Below are positions 1-10,372 of a stretch of DNA of 64,000 nt, one piece after another. The DNA comes from Platycnemis pennipes (taxonomy: Eukaryota > Arthropoda > Insecta > Odonata > Platycnemididae): NCBI GenBank assembly GCA_933228895.1, contig OW121847.1, forward strand, positions 89,507,656 through 89,571,655. Direction: 5' to 3'. The translations under genes were made by a program, and so were the position numbers. Position 1 is the first letter of the stretch. Each line of letters opens with the position of its first letter. The notes beneath the pieces are model-generated. The model had not been told where the DNA came from. It did no database searches and saw only the letters and a list, made by a program, of their open reading frames with translations.

Positions 1-658
1 CTCCCATGCACCGATGAGTCTTCTACTACACTTTTTGGTGCGGAAAAATATACACTAACAAAATAAATGTTTAATTCTGGAAATGTGAAGAAAGATTTAT
101 ATGAAGTACTTTGTACCGTGAACGCTTCCATGCACACTGATGACCATAACGAGATGTGGCTTAAGCGCGGGTTAGCAGAATATCCACGTAAGTATCCGTA
201 AAAATAAAGTAAAACTCTCCTACTGCGCCTCTTTTATGCATCGCGACGTTCATTTCTCGTGCGAGAAGAAAACTTTGAAACCCCATATAAGTGCGGAACA
301 GGAAAAAATTTAAACTCCCTAAGGCGCCCTTCTCCACGGATTCCGTTTCGAGCTCGGAGACCCACGAACGGCACCAGTGGAACGGCGGAACCAAGGCCTT
401 ATTTTCGGTCAAGCCAATCCCTTTCCGAACTCAAACCCCAAGCCGTAACTTGTTTAAATTTATCGATCCTCCACCGCGCCACATGGGACCACGTAGCCTC
501 CTCGCAAGATATGAACGCCGGTGCCCGCTCCGCTGAGTCCCGACGCCGCGCCCACCTTCGTGTGCGGGGGCAGAGAGATTACGAAGCGCCCCTCTCTCCA
601 TCTCTTGCCGTCAAACAGTAATTACGGACCCCGCATGCGGAAGACTTAAGATGCGCAG
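1..658. other. No gene recognised; GC-rich patch from about 300
   Basis: Several overlapping ORFs of about 80-120 codons occur here on both strands. They coincide with a GC-rich patch where stop codons are rare, and none shows a recognisable domain. I see no splice-bounded exon or repeat boundary that I can defend. Confidence 0.4.
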
Positions 659-670
659 AAGTGCTAGATC

Positions 671-1150
671 AGTGGAGTACATCTTGGAGGGACGTGCGTA
701 ATAACAAACTACGCAGCGTAAAACCGGTAACGTCAGTGTGGCCCACTTCCGTCAGGAACAGTCGCAGAGAGGAAGTCGTCATCACAAGGTTGAGAATTGG
801 GCATTGCGCCTTGACCCACTCCTTCCTCTTTACAGAAGAGAAAATAACGCCTCGTTGTGATGACTGCGACTCTCCTCTCAGTGTCCGACACCTCCTGACG
901 GAGTGTGACAAATTCCGGACTGTGCGCGAAAAGCTGGGTATTAGGGGAGACCTAGAACAAGTTCTAGGAGACGATCATGATCGTCTAAGCGGAATTATAT
1001 CGTTTTTAAAAGTAACTGGACTTCTAAATAAGATTTAATATAGTGTTTCATATTTTTCCTATTTATTTCTATTGCCGACGTATCCAATTTTTATTTTAGT
1101 ACACTATATCGACTGCGTGGTGCAAATGACCTTAGTCGTCGACGCACCCA
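671..1150 (+). mobile_element. LINE 3' fragment (I/R1-like, C-terminal zinc-knuckle region)
   Basis: The reading frame ending at 1038 has the look of the C-terminus of a non-LTR retrotransposon ORF2. It contains TRLRIGHCALTHSFL, then a C-x2-C pair (CDDC), then HLLTEC. This arrangement is typical of the region after the RNase H-like domain in I/R1-type LINEs. After the stop at 1036-1038 an AT-rich 3' UTR-like tail of about 110 bp follows, ending near TAAATC and a short CTAC run. Reverse transcriptase and endonuclease are absent, so this is a 5'-truncated dead copy. Clade assignment is by motif style only. Confidence 0.7.
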
Positions 1151-2155
1151 TACAAACTTAAATCTACCTACCTACTTAAGATGCGCGCAAAAATGAAGCA
1201 CTGCTTCCTCTCTCCATGTCCCTACGCTGATGAGATAGAAAAAAATGTACCTACTATTCCTCCTCACGGGGTTCCCGCCAACTTCTTGCCTGGTGACCCG
1301 AATTGGATCCGCGGAGCGAAAACTCGAGAGATGTGATACTCGTGGCAGAGCATCCCCCTCCTCTCGCCCCTCCGCAATCCTTCCCCCTTATTAAGTCACT
1401 TCCTTCGGAACACGACCCGACGATATACTCCCGTGCTCTGGGGGTAGACCCGGGATTTTAACCCAATGACTTTCTTCCGTATCAATCTGTAAGATTAAAG
1501 AAAAGAGCACCCTCGATAGTATGAGCAGATGTTGAACGGAGGCCAAAGGGGGATGAATGCATTACTATTCGAGGGACTGCCTCCTTCTTCAAAGAATTGT
1601 TGAGCGAAACCCGCGATTCGTACATGAGGTAGCTGCGAACAAACATTTCATCCGTATATTTTCTCTCAATATCAGAATTTGAAATAACGTTCCAAATTTT
1701 TGTAAACTTCGTCATGAAAATTCAGTTATTTTTTTATCTACCTTGCTTTCATTTGAGTTTATGCATTAAATATCCATAGGCGAAAATGAGAATATAAGGA
1801 TGGCCTGTGAGATATGGGCTTTGAGAAGAATGAGAATATATATTGGAAGAAAATTAGGACAAGTGAATATAAGAGCTGGAGATAAAATGGAAAATGACTG
1901 TTGCAAAAGGAAATTAGATGGAAGCAGAGAATGTAATAATGTAAGCAGAGAATGTTGCAGAATATAACTAGAGGTCATGAATAGAGTAATAAAATAGGAG
2001 ATGCGAGTAGGAGAGAAGGGAATAGGTTGGTTGAACCTATGGAGAGAGAAAAAAGAGATGTAAAACGTAAATGCAAGTCAGATGCAGCAAAAAGTTGCCA
2101 AAAATATTTATTACCATGTGTTCAAAGGTATGCACGAAATTCTTCTAGATATTCC
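1151..2155. other. No gene recognised
   Basis: This stretch includes a GC-rich patch at about 1200-1460 and a purine-rich, AT-leaning tract at about 1780-2090. The short ORFs here have no family signature. I see no intact feature. Confidence 0.4.
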
Positions 2156-2640
2156 CTTGTCATCATCATCGGTCCACAATCCTAGGATTGGTTTGACGCA
2201 GCCCTCCACTCGATTCTTCTATCGGCCAAGGTCTTCATATTGACGTAGCTCCTCTCTTTTACATCCTTCACAACTTGCTCCATATAGCTCATACGAGGCC
2301 TGCCTTTCCCATTCTTCCCGTTCACTTTTCCCTCGACGATTGTCTTCATCAGGCCATCGTGTCTTAAGATGTGGCCTATTAAGTTGTCCCGTCTTCTTTT
2401 TAGGGTTTACAGCAGACATCTCTTCTCTCCCACTCCTCTTCAGACTTCTTCGTTTGTCACTCGATCGATCTATTTTATCTTCACCATTCTTCGGTAGTAC
2501 CACATTTCAAATGCTTCAAACTTCTCTGCTGCTGTTATTGTCCATCGCCCATTCCCTTGTAGGTGGATAAAAATATCGTGTACATGTCCTTCTTTAACGT
2601 ACAAGTACTATCTCTCCATCAGAAACTAATAGATTCATTT
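2156..2640 (-). mobile_element. RTE-like LINE 3' end, degraded
   Basis: On the minus strand this is a diverged copy of the element better preserved at 38495-39110. The shared tract runs from an ATG-rich tail (CATCATCATC on the + strand at 2161), through CAATCCTAGGATTGG, to the region that in the better copy encodes MWCYRRMMKIKW and RVTNEEVLRRVGE. Frameshifts break the frame here; the longest open piece (2219-2503) is in a shifted frame and is not a real protein. The 5' limit beyond about 2580 is uncertain. Confidence 0.75.
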
Positions 2641-2734
2641 TCTCGCTCTGCACCGCTAACCCAACATCACCCCGCTTAGCCGCTATTACGTCCTTCAAAA
2701 CACGACCGCTCTCCAACACATGCCTCATCCTGCA

Positions 2735-3915
2735 TTTGGGATTAACTATTAAATAAATTAACAGTTAAAATTAATTGTTAAAAATATGGTTAAATATTTA
2801 AAATAATCGTTACTTTTTAGAAGAGTTAACTTTTAACTTTTAATCGTTAAAGTTATGCATTTACTGATACAAAACTAACTTCAGTTAATTTTTTAGTTAA
2901 TTTTTGGCAAACGTCGACCTGACTGAATTTGGACACAAAGGTTGCCCAACAGACAAATGGGAAAATAATGCGGTATCTAAGAATGCACGGGTAGTTGTGC
3001 AATAATGCAATGAATAGGCCCAGACTAATACATCCAAACAGAAGTGGGGCTTAGGGGAGTGACCGCCAAAGTTTAGGAAAGCACCCTCAGACGAGAAAAA
3101 ACAAAACCACGCGAAGACAATGTCCTGGAGGGCTCGTGGCTCATATGACTTACTCGGGGACATCACGTCGTCAGTACTACATAGTTGAAGCCGAGAAAGA
3201 AGGGTCGCCGAAAACTATGACGGATGAGGGGGAGAGGTTCATTCAAGCTAACGTATCTGTTTCAATGCGCCAGTATACGTATGCCTTACTCGGCGACATT
3301 CCTTCGTCAATACATCACCCCCAGGGAATCACGAGAAAAGGTGCGCAGGCACACCCTCAGCATCTACTGTAACTCTATATAACTAAGCCATCTACACTGA
3401 AATTTTACCATTGTGATGGAATACTTCACATCTCAATGTGGGAATCAATACCAAAGGTAACCTTAAAGCACTTTTTACCACTCAGAATAATCTTTGGCCG
3501 CAAATTACATACGCACCATGGTTCGTCATAAAGTCTTACCTTGACAACATCTTAAAAATCCCGGAATCGGAGCTCCCCCTCAGAAAAATCACCGTATCCT
3601 TTCAATGGACACTAGGAAAGCTGACCAAGAACACTCTGGACACTAAATAGAATTACAACGAAAATCCCCACTTCCAATATATTTAAGCAAATGGATACGG
3701 ATGATGATGAAAATGACCATGATCATAAAAATAATGACAGTTGTCAGTGTATACTTTGTTTGCCAAAACAAAAAGTCATCAAGGCCTCTATTACCACAGC
3801 CATCAATTTGCCAAAGTAACTGAAAAAGTAACTTTTACGTAAAAGTTACTTTTTTAACTTAAACTTTAATCAGTTACTTTTTCAGAAAAGTAACTTTTAA
3901 CTTTAACTACTCAAA
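2735..3915 (+). mobile_element. Possible hAT-type transposon remnant with AT-rich ends
   Basis: Both edges are dense in GTTAACTTTTAA / AAGTAACTTTT-type sequence (about 2740-2910 and 3810-3910). Between them, an ORF at 3691-3819 encodes an acidic stretch followed by CQCILC and, about 16 residues on, TTAINLPK. This resembles the first half of a BED zinc finger (C-x2-C then NL.KHL), but the final His ligands are replaced by a stop. The rest of a transposase is not recognisable. An imperfect direct duplication (TTACTCGG.GACAT..CGTC) lies at about 3149 and 3286. The family call is tentative. Confidence 0.3.
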
Positions 3916-4044
3916 ATCCGACAGGCTACGTTCATCATCTCATCTTGTTGTCCCCACCATGAAAATGCATTCAACGCAACGCTCCATGCCACTCTTCACT
4001 TATATTTTTTTCCGTCACTAATTGTCATTGTATGACACTCAAAT

Positions 4045-5085
4045 TTCTTTCAGAATCCTAGGCATCAAGTTCCAATCCACGTTGTAAAATGCCTTCTCCA
4101 AATCTACAAACGCAATTAACATCGATATATTCTTCACCAACGTTGATTGGAATTTAATGCTTGGAATTCTGAGAGGAATTGGAGTGTCGTACAATGACCG
4201 AAGAATTATACAGACTTTGCATAAAAAACAAGTAGCTGTGATAAAATCTCGAACGAGCTCTGAAAAAGCAAGGATAAGGAAAGGAGTGAGACAAGGCTGT
4301 GCACTGCCTCCCGTAATTTTTAATGTTTACATCGAGAGAGCCATCAATGAAAAGTGTTCTGGAGTGAACATCCACGGAGAAACAACTGGCATACTACGAT
4401 TCGCTGATGACATAGCTCTCATATCAGAGACAGAGAAGGATCTGAAATAGACGCTAACAGCCATGGAAAGGACAATGTCCAGACATCAGCTGAAGATCAA
4501 TAAGAATAAGACTAAAGCAGAGTAACCAGCGATGGACGAAGCAAGAAAGAAATAGTCAGTAAAATAGCCCAGGCAGGGATGGCATTCTATCAAAGGAAGA
4601 ATCTACTTACAGCTAGAAATACAAGATTAGAAGTAAGGGAGCAATTCATCAGAACGTATATTTGGAGCATGTTTCTTTACGGTAGTGAGGCATGGACGAT
4701 GACAGCAGCGTAGAAGAAAGGGTGGAAGCATTCGAAATGTGGTGCTACCGAAGAATGATGAAGATAAAATGGATCGACCGAGTGACAAATGAAGAAGTCT
4801 TAAGAAGAGTGGGATAAAAGAGAAGTCTACCGAAAACTATAAAAAGAAGACGGGACAACCTAATCGGTCATATCTTAAGACACGATGGCCTGATGAAGAC
4901 AATCGTCGATGGAAAAGTGAACGAGAATAATGGAAGAGGCAAGCCTCGTAAGAGTTATATAGAACAGGTCGTAAAGGACGTGAAAGAGAGGAACTATGTT
5001 AATATGAAGAAGTTGGCCGAATCGAGAGGAAGGCTGCGTCATATCAATCCTAGGATTGTTGACCCGTGATGATGATGAGATTCTT
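4045..5085 (+). mobile_element. RTE-like LINE, RT to 3' end, decayed, with short inverted 5' piece
   Basis: The + strand from about 4139 reads as the middle and end of a reverse transcriptase. It shows VDWNLMLGILRGIGVSYND, then GVRQGCALPPVIFN (fingers/palm), then RFADDIAL carrying the F-A-D-D catalytic box, then REQFIRTYIWSMFLYGSEAW and CYRRMMKIKW. There are in-frame stops (for example just after the FADD region at 4448-4450 and again near 4714), frameshifts, and an apparent internal deletion near 4520. It ends in an ATG-rich tail at about 5070-5080. Upstream at 4045-4130 the minus strand encodes FVDLEKAFYNVDW, the segment that should directly precede the RT part, so the 5' end is inverted. 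Non-functional. Confidence 0.85.
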
Positions 5086-6344
5086 ATCTATTCTCTTCTC
5101 TATAAGTAGCCTGAGGGCAAAAGTCGCATCTCTAAAACAAAACCTATTCTCTAAACTAATTCCTCAGGGATTAAATTTAATCAACTGCGTCATCCTTATG
5201 CTCTATTGACATTTACATCTGAAACATTACATTGTCGTGTACATCTTCTACTTCCATTATTATTTTTCCACCGAAAAATTGCAATGAACTACCACTAAAC
5301 TGAATTTTACGTTTAATACTAAAGCCAACGACTCTCTTTTCCAATGCTATAAATACACAATATTTGTATTTAAAATAGCCCACCGTTACTCCGGATCAAT
5401 TGCTCCTGCAGTCCTCATTGTTTTTCCCTCTTACTTCATTTATTTCGATCATGTCTCCACCACCACTCCCTACTTACTACTTTACATTTTCCCCGCCCTC
5501 GAAAGATGAGTCTATGAATCTTAAAGAGGCGAGAAATGAAGGACTGCAAGAAGAGGAGTATATGAGAAAATACCTTGGGGAAGTTGATCAAGACACTGAA
5601 GGGATGGTTCTCTCGAGGGAAGGCAGTGAAAATGTGATATAAAGGAGGTATGCCACGGGAGAGAAATGAGGAAGAACAAAGGCCTGTGGTTACCGATCCT
5701 CCGAATGAAAGGACTAAGGAAAATCGGATCCATTCGGTTCTTTACTGTGGTCTCAATTCACCGGTGGGAGATGAAAAGGACAGAGCACAAACCTGGGCGC
5801 GAAAAGAAGCTTGGAAATCTCTACGAGCTCGGGAAACGGTGGAATACCAATATTGGAAAGAAGAAAGAGCGTAGTGTCACGGTGACGACAAGAAATATCA
5901 TGAAAGGACTACGACAGACCGCGAACGCCTTTTGAGTACGCGCGATTAGAAATATGCTCTAGTAAATCCAATTAAAAAAGGCAAATAATTTGCAATGAAA
6001 TATAATATGTACTTATTTTAAAAATCGATTCCTTCGACCGTAATTTTATGGAATAAAGATGAAATTGTTTTAAAAAATATAATTATAAAAGCACAATGAC
6101 AACTTTAAAATGACACAGTGACATCTAAGTGGTGATTGAGATGGATAAAATTATTATGTAATTTTATAAGAATGGCATGTACTTTTATTTAACAAAGCAT
6201 AGCAATATTAATACTCCTGAAGTGTTAGGGTCGATCATTTTATAAGCTAACTCGGGATTTTATGAAAACTCCGATGCAGTAAACACTGCAGTTCCTTCTC
6301 ATATTTCATTATTCTATTTGTAAAACCCGGTGACTAAGGACGCT
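5086..6344. other. No gene recognised
   Basis: A purine-rich block at about 5500-5930 gives short overlapping + strand ORFs without recognisable motifs. The remainder is AT-rich. No repeat boundary is visible. Confidence 0.4.
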
Positions 6345-6955
6345 AACATTTCTTTCACAATAGTTTTACCTTGTGGCCACTCAAATCTAAGATGATTTTT
6401 GGCCTCGCCAACAAGCCGCCTCCGAACTGTTTTATTCTCTGACATCTCGATGCCACCAACCAGTTTTCTCTCATCATCTGCAACTCGGTCTTATTCTTGG
6501 TCTTCCTAGTGGCCAACTTCCTTCTGGGAGCCCTAATATTCTCTCCGTAACATTCTTGTAATTTTATCCTCTTCTCTTCAACCTGACCTGACCAAGCCAT
6601 CGTATCCTCCTGATTCTAACAACGGCCACAATATCAGGTCTTCTGCATAGGTAAGCTAAGCTCTCTGTTCTTCTTTACTCCCAAGTCCCTGTTTCAAAAG
6701 TTGGTCCACATATTTTTCTTTATATTTTATTTTCAAAAGTTAACAACTTTTTCTGGGTTTATTTCGTTAGCGCCCACACTTCTGACCTATACAAGAGACC
6801 CGGTTGAATAAAATGCTATTTATTTCCAAATTTCTGTGTTTCTTGACAAAAGCCACCTCTTTGGTAATTTTAACAGACTCCAGTAACACCTATTGCCTGC
6901 ATTTAATATTATTTGTATTTCATGGTCTATTTTATTTTGACTGGTTGTGATAACT
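6345..6955 (-). mobile_element. LINE (endonuclease-reverse transcriptase type) 3' region, decayed
   Basis: Read on the minus strand in three frames joined by indels, this is the region downstream of the RT catalytic core. Recognisable blocks in order are HEIQIILNAGNRCYW, then YRSEVWALTK, then FENKI.RKICGP, then RPDIVAVVRIRRIRWLGQ, and near the end RENW followed by LARPKIILDL. This order matches the usual LINE tail (SEVW, F..KI.R.IYGP, PDI, R.RW.GHV, ENW). Stops and frameshifts make it a pseudogene. It differs from the RTE-like copies elsewhere in the window. Confidence 0.7.
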
Positions 6956-7516
6956 CATAGACACTTGAACTCTTCATTTACTGAAAATGTGTGTCCCATA
7001 ACATCCATAATGAAATCCGCCGCATTGGTAGTCATCGATTGGCAGCAATAAAGGAGTAAAGCTATAGCAAAGATGATATTTTTGAGGAATGGATAGAAAA
7101 TGACTGTAAAAATAGAAATTAAGCCAATGGAAGCCACTGATACAAATATGTCGGAAGTTTTTCAATGATATTCTTATTAAGGGGCAAACAAAAAACCGTG
7201 GTTGGAATTAGATGTTCGATAGTTTCAGGTTTTTTTGTGAAGTTTTATACAACGAAAAGGTTAGCGCTGTTAATAGAGAAATACTTTTCTCGAGTACTTA
7301 GCAACCGACAACATAATGGGGCACTGGTACAACTGGACAATGAAAAGGTGTACCAATGAAATATACCCGTAAGGCAGTGAAGACGATTAAGATATATTAC
7401 ATACTAATTTCTTTAAAGAATAACGGCACAAGAAAGATCCATAGAAAGTACTGATATGGTCTTTTATTCTTGGAAAACTATCATATAATATTTCGGTATT
7501 ATCTACATACAGTTTC
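6956..7516. other. No gene recognised
   Basis: AT-rich sequence with short ORFs of about 60 codons on both strands that show no domain. I see nothing else supportable. Confidence 0.4.
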
Positions 7517-7645
7517 TGGCTCGATAATGTACCGGCCTCGTACACTTAATATCGCGGGTTTGAAACCCACCTGGGGTAAGGACGTCATGTTCGGATTAAG
7601 TTTGCGCAAGACGATGCGATATTATCTGTGTAATTGCGGCACCTA
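7517..7645 (+). mobile_element. tRNA-derived SINE fragment
   Basis: The sequence contains a degenerate tRNA-like head, with GTACCGGCCTCGTA followed by GCGGGTTTGAAACCCACC, which fits a Pol III B box. The part after it (GGACGTCATG...GTTTGCGCAAGACGA) resembles the corresponding part of the SINE at 27838-27990. Its 3' side directly abuts the TIR element at 7648. Confidence 0.55.
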
Positions 7646-7647
7646 TA

Positions 7648-7943
7648 CACTGTAAAAAGTAGATCTGATTTTAAGGTAGAAAAGCGATCTGAATTTCATA
7701 TGAAACAATTTTAAGACAGGGTATGTTGAATTTCAGCAGTAATATCTTGTCTAAAAATAAGGCAGGCGAACGACTGAAAATCAGACCATCCAGAATCCTG
7801 CTTCCTCTGCTTCTTGCTTAACTGCTCCTGTACCAACCATCCATGTTCCTGCCTCTTCCGCACCTTGCATCCGTGTTCCTGCCTTAAACCAGACAGCGCT
7901 TAATTTCAGATCGCACTGAAAATCAGATCAACTTTTTACAGTG
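7648..7943. mobile_element. 296-bp MITE, TA-flanked (Tc1/mariner-type ends)
   Basis: The left end CACTGTAAAAAGTAGATCTG is matched in inverted orientation by the right end, whose reverse complement begins CACTGTAAAAAGTTGATCTG (one mismatch in 20). Homology continues, weaker, through GATTTT and CGATCTGAA. A TA dinucleotide flanks both sides (7646-7647 and 7944-7945), as expected for Tc1/mariner-type target duplication. There is no transposase ORF; the interior holds an imperfect duplication of GTTCCTGCCT. Confidence 0.8.
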
Positions 7944-7945
7944 TA

Positions 7946-8485
7946 AACAAAATTTTGCCACAGTTTAATTCATAAGCAGTAGGCAATAATTCGAGGTCAA
8001 TGCAATGAGCTACGAGTAACGAAACACTTTTCAAAGGAAGAAAGTTAACTAACGATTCTCTAAGCCACGCATTCGATTACGTCACCTGTGGAATTGAGAG
8101 ACTAAAGAGGATTTTTCAATTAACCAAGGTACAAGTCTCACTGTGACCTTGAAGTAGGGTTGGAGGAAGGGAAGCAGAGGAAAAAAATATCATCAAGGGA
8201 TTTTTAGAGCCAGTAAGTGTTCCACGTAAGCAAAATTTTGGCAGGCTTCTCGAAGACAAAAATACATACCATCACATGAATTTCAAGCTCACGCCAATCA
8301 CACTCTTTCTGATGATTGGGTTTATTCACGTGTTGTCGACGGAAACAGCGTTGACACACTGAAAAGCGTCGATTCCGAGAATAAGTGTCTAAAGTTATGG
8401 TAGTTAAGTTGGGCTTTTTTAGCCAGACAATCAGCCCGTTAATTTGGTTGATTCCATTATTGTTGACGAAACAGCGTTGAAGAAA
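7946..8485. other. No gene recognised
   Basis: AT-rich sequence without long ORFs or a repeat boundary that I can define. Confidence 0.35.
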
Positions 8486-9010
8486 TGAAGTTAATGAGGA
8501 GGTATAATGTATTCCCAGAGAAATTTGCTATTCTTGAAGAGGACAGAGTTGGATGGAGAAGGGATATTTCTGTGTTACAAAGAAAATAAATCTCGTATAT
8601 TACAATAGAAGGGTGAGGCACACGAAATTCTCAGCATAATTTTAAGCCCGGAGGGCGGTTCAAGCATTTAAATATAGCTGTGGTATACAGACTTCCAAAA
8701 GACAGGCTTTGTATCATTGACAGTTAGAGGGAAATACATATTGGTTCATGGTGTTATTTCGGGGGCAGTGGGGGGAAACCGGTGATTATTGCTGGCGACT
8801 TGAACCTTCCCACATGCACTGGAAAGCACAAACCACGGCGGATGGCGAAGAGCAGCAGGGTGTAAATGATATTCCCTGGCACGGAGAATTTTCACAAGTT
8901 GTACAGAGACCTCCCAACTCATAAGGTAAAATTGTTTGATATATTTTTATTGAGGCAGACAGATTCACTTTTGTGTCTTGATTTTCTCAAAGGTATTAGT
9001 TTTTTTCACA
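8486..9010 (+). mobile_element. LINE endonuclease (APE) domain remnant
   Basis: Translated with frameshifts and stops, the + strand gives LNIAVVYRLPKD near 8670-8705 and KPVIIAGDLNLPT near 8778-8815. The pair (V)VYRPP and GD(F/L)N is the signature of the AP-endonuclease domain of LINEs such as CR1 and Jockey. The frame is interrupted (for example TAG at 8727), and no RT follows, so it is an isolated dead fragment. Confidence 0.6.
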
Positions 9011-9164
9011 GTCCATAGCTAATCCAAAAGGGAAATTGGAGTTCGAAGGAAAATGGTATGTGACATTAGGGCAAAATAGATAGGCCGGACTTTCGCAATC
9101 ATATCACTAATTTTTTCTCAGATTGGATGAGAAAAGGAGTAATGTAAATAAAATATGGATTATT

Positions 9165-9346
9165 GTGGAAATAGCAAACTTTGCAAGTTTCACTTTATAA
9201 ATTTATTCACGACTCGGGTTTCAACACATTGTGTCAAATTCAGGTGAAGTTTCATCTTCAGGCTCACCTGAAGATGATATAATGTGTTGATACCCGGGTC
9301 GTGAATAAATTTATAAAGTGAAATTTGCAAAGTTTGTTATTTCCAC
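9165..9346. repeat. Inverted repeat with nested hairpin
   Basis: Two 66-bp arms (9165-9230 and 9281-9346) pair with a few mismatches, sharing CACTTTATAAATTTATTCAC. The 50-bp spacer contains its own perfect 11-bp stem, TCATCTTCAGG against CCTGAAGATGA (9252-9277, 4-nt loop). The inner motif recurs in another hairpin at 35609-35767, indicating a dispersed family. Confidence 0.85.
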
Positions 9347-10123
9347 CATAGAAAAATTCACAAAGTTACCTCGTTCCGAGAATCCGTTCGTTTTCTCAAA
9401 ATATGGATTAGTTTAAAACTCATTCTGAAATAAAGAACTAATCCTCGTGTTCACAAAAAATTCATAAATCCAACCCGTACTTGAAATATTAGAACTTAAA
9501 AATTAAAAGGTTAAAAAGGGCAGTAAGAAAGCTTCACAGGATGAAAAACACTAGCGCTGGATGAAAACCGAATTTTAAATGGCATTAAAGGTTCAAGCAC
9601 TGAAAACTAATAGGCGAATGAAAAGTTTCCGAAGGAGTCTCAAAAATCAAGGATATTGCGAGATATATAGTTATGGTAGAAGAAGTTAAAGAAATAATAT
9701 TCTAGTAACTACCTCATTTAAACCCAAGTACCACACATTAAGGAACAACTTGTTAAAATCTTAGGCTTTTAAAGAAGTATTTTCTTGTGTATGCATGCAC
9801 ATACATCGTTACAAAGCTATTGGAAGGGGCGTATAGAATTGTTAGTTGGGGAAGACGAGATCATACCATTCCGTTTCGAAGTAAGTGGGAAGGATATTAA
9901 GAAAAAATTAGTTAAATAAAAATTTGTTCGGACGATTTATCGGGAGAACTTCTGACTGCTTATGCATTATGCACTCAATGGTACCATCCAGCTAGTCTGC
10001 TTGTAACTTAACCTGTAAAAACTAATATGCAATGATGAGCGTTGTGTAATAAATTGAGGTATATACTCTCCGACAGCAAATTATTTTCGTAAGTAATAAT
10101 AGATAAGTACGAAGTTACATTGG
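9347..10123. other. No gene recognised
   Basis: AT-rich intergenic sequence; no ORF of note, no repeat boundary seen. Confidence 0.35.
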
Positions 10124-10372
10124 GGTAGGATTTCGCAAGCTGAGGAAGGGTGAAGTGGAACCTGTGGTAATCATTAGCCCCAAGCTAATGTTCAACGTCT
10201 CAACCGACAGACTGTACTGCAACTGAAGTGATCTCCACACAGCACTAAGTACTAATCGGTATTTCGCTGAAAAACCTCTAGTGAAGCCGGAATTTACTTC
10301 CGAACTCTGGCAGTGGGAGGTCAGCCACCACAACAGCCGATAGCCTAGCAGCTGCTCATAGCATACAAGCAC
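10124..10372 (-). mobile_element. SINE, same family as 34172-34600
   Basis: On the minus strand the order of blocks follows the copy at 34172-34600: a degenerate tRNA-like head (GAGTTCGGAAGTAAATTCC), GGTTTTTCAGCGAAATACCG, then GAGACGTTGAAC, and CTTCCTCAGC..GCG..A.CC. The 85-codon ORF lying across it is incidental. Similarity is moderate, so this is an old copy. Confidence 0.6.
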
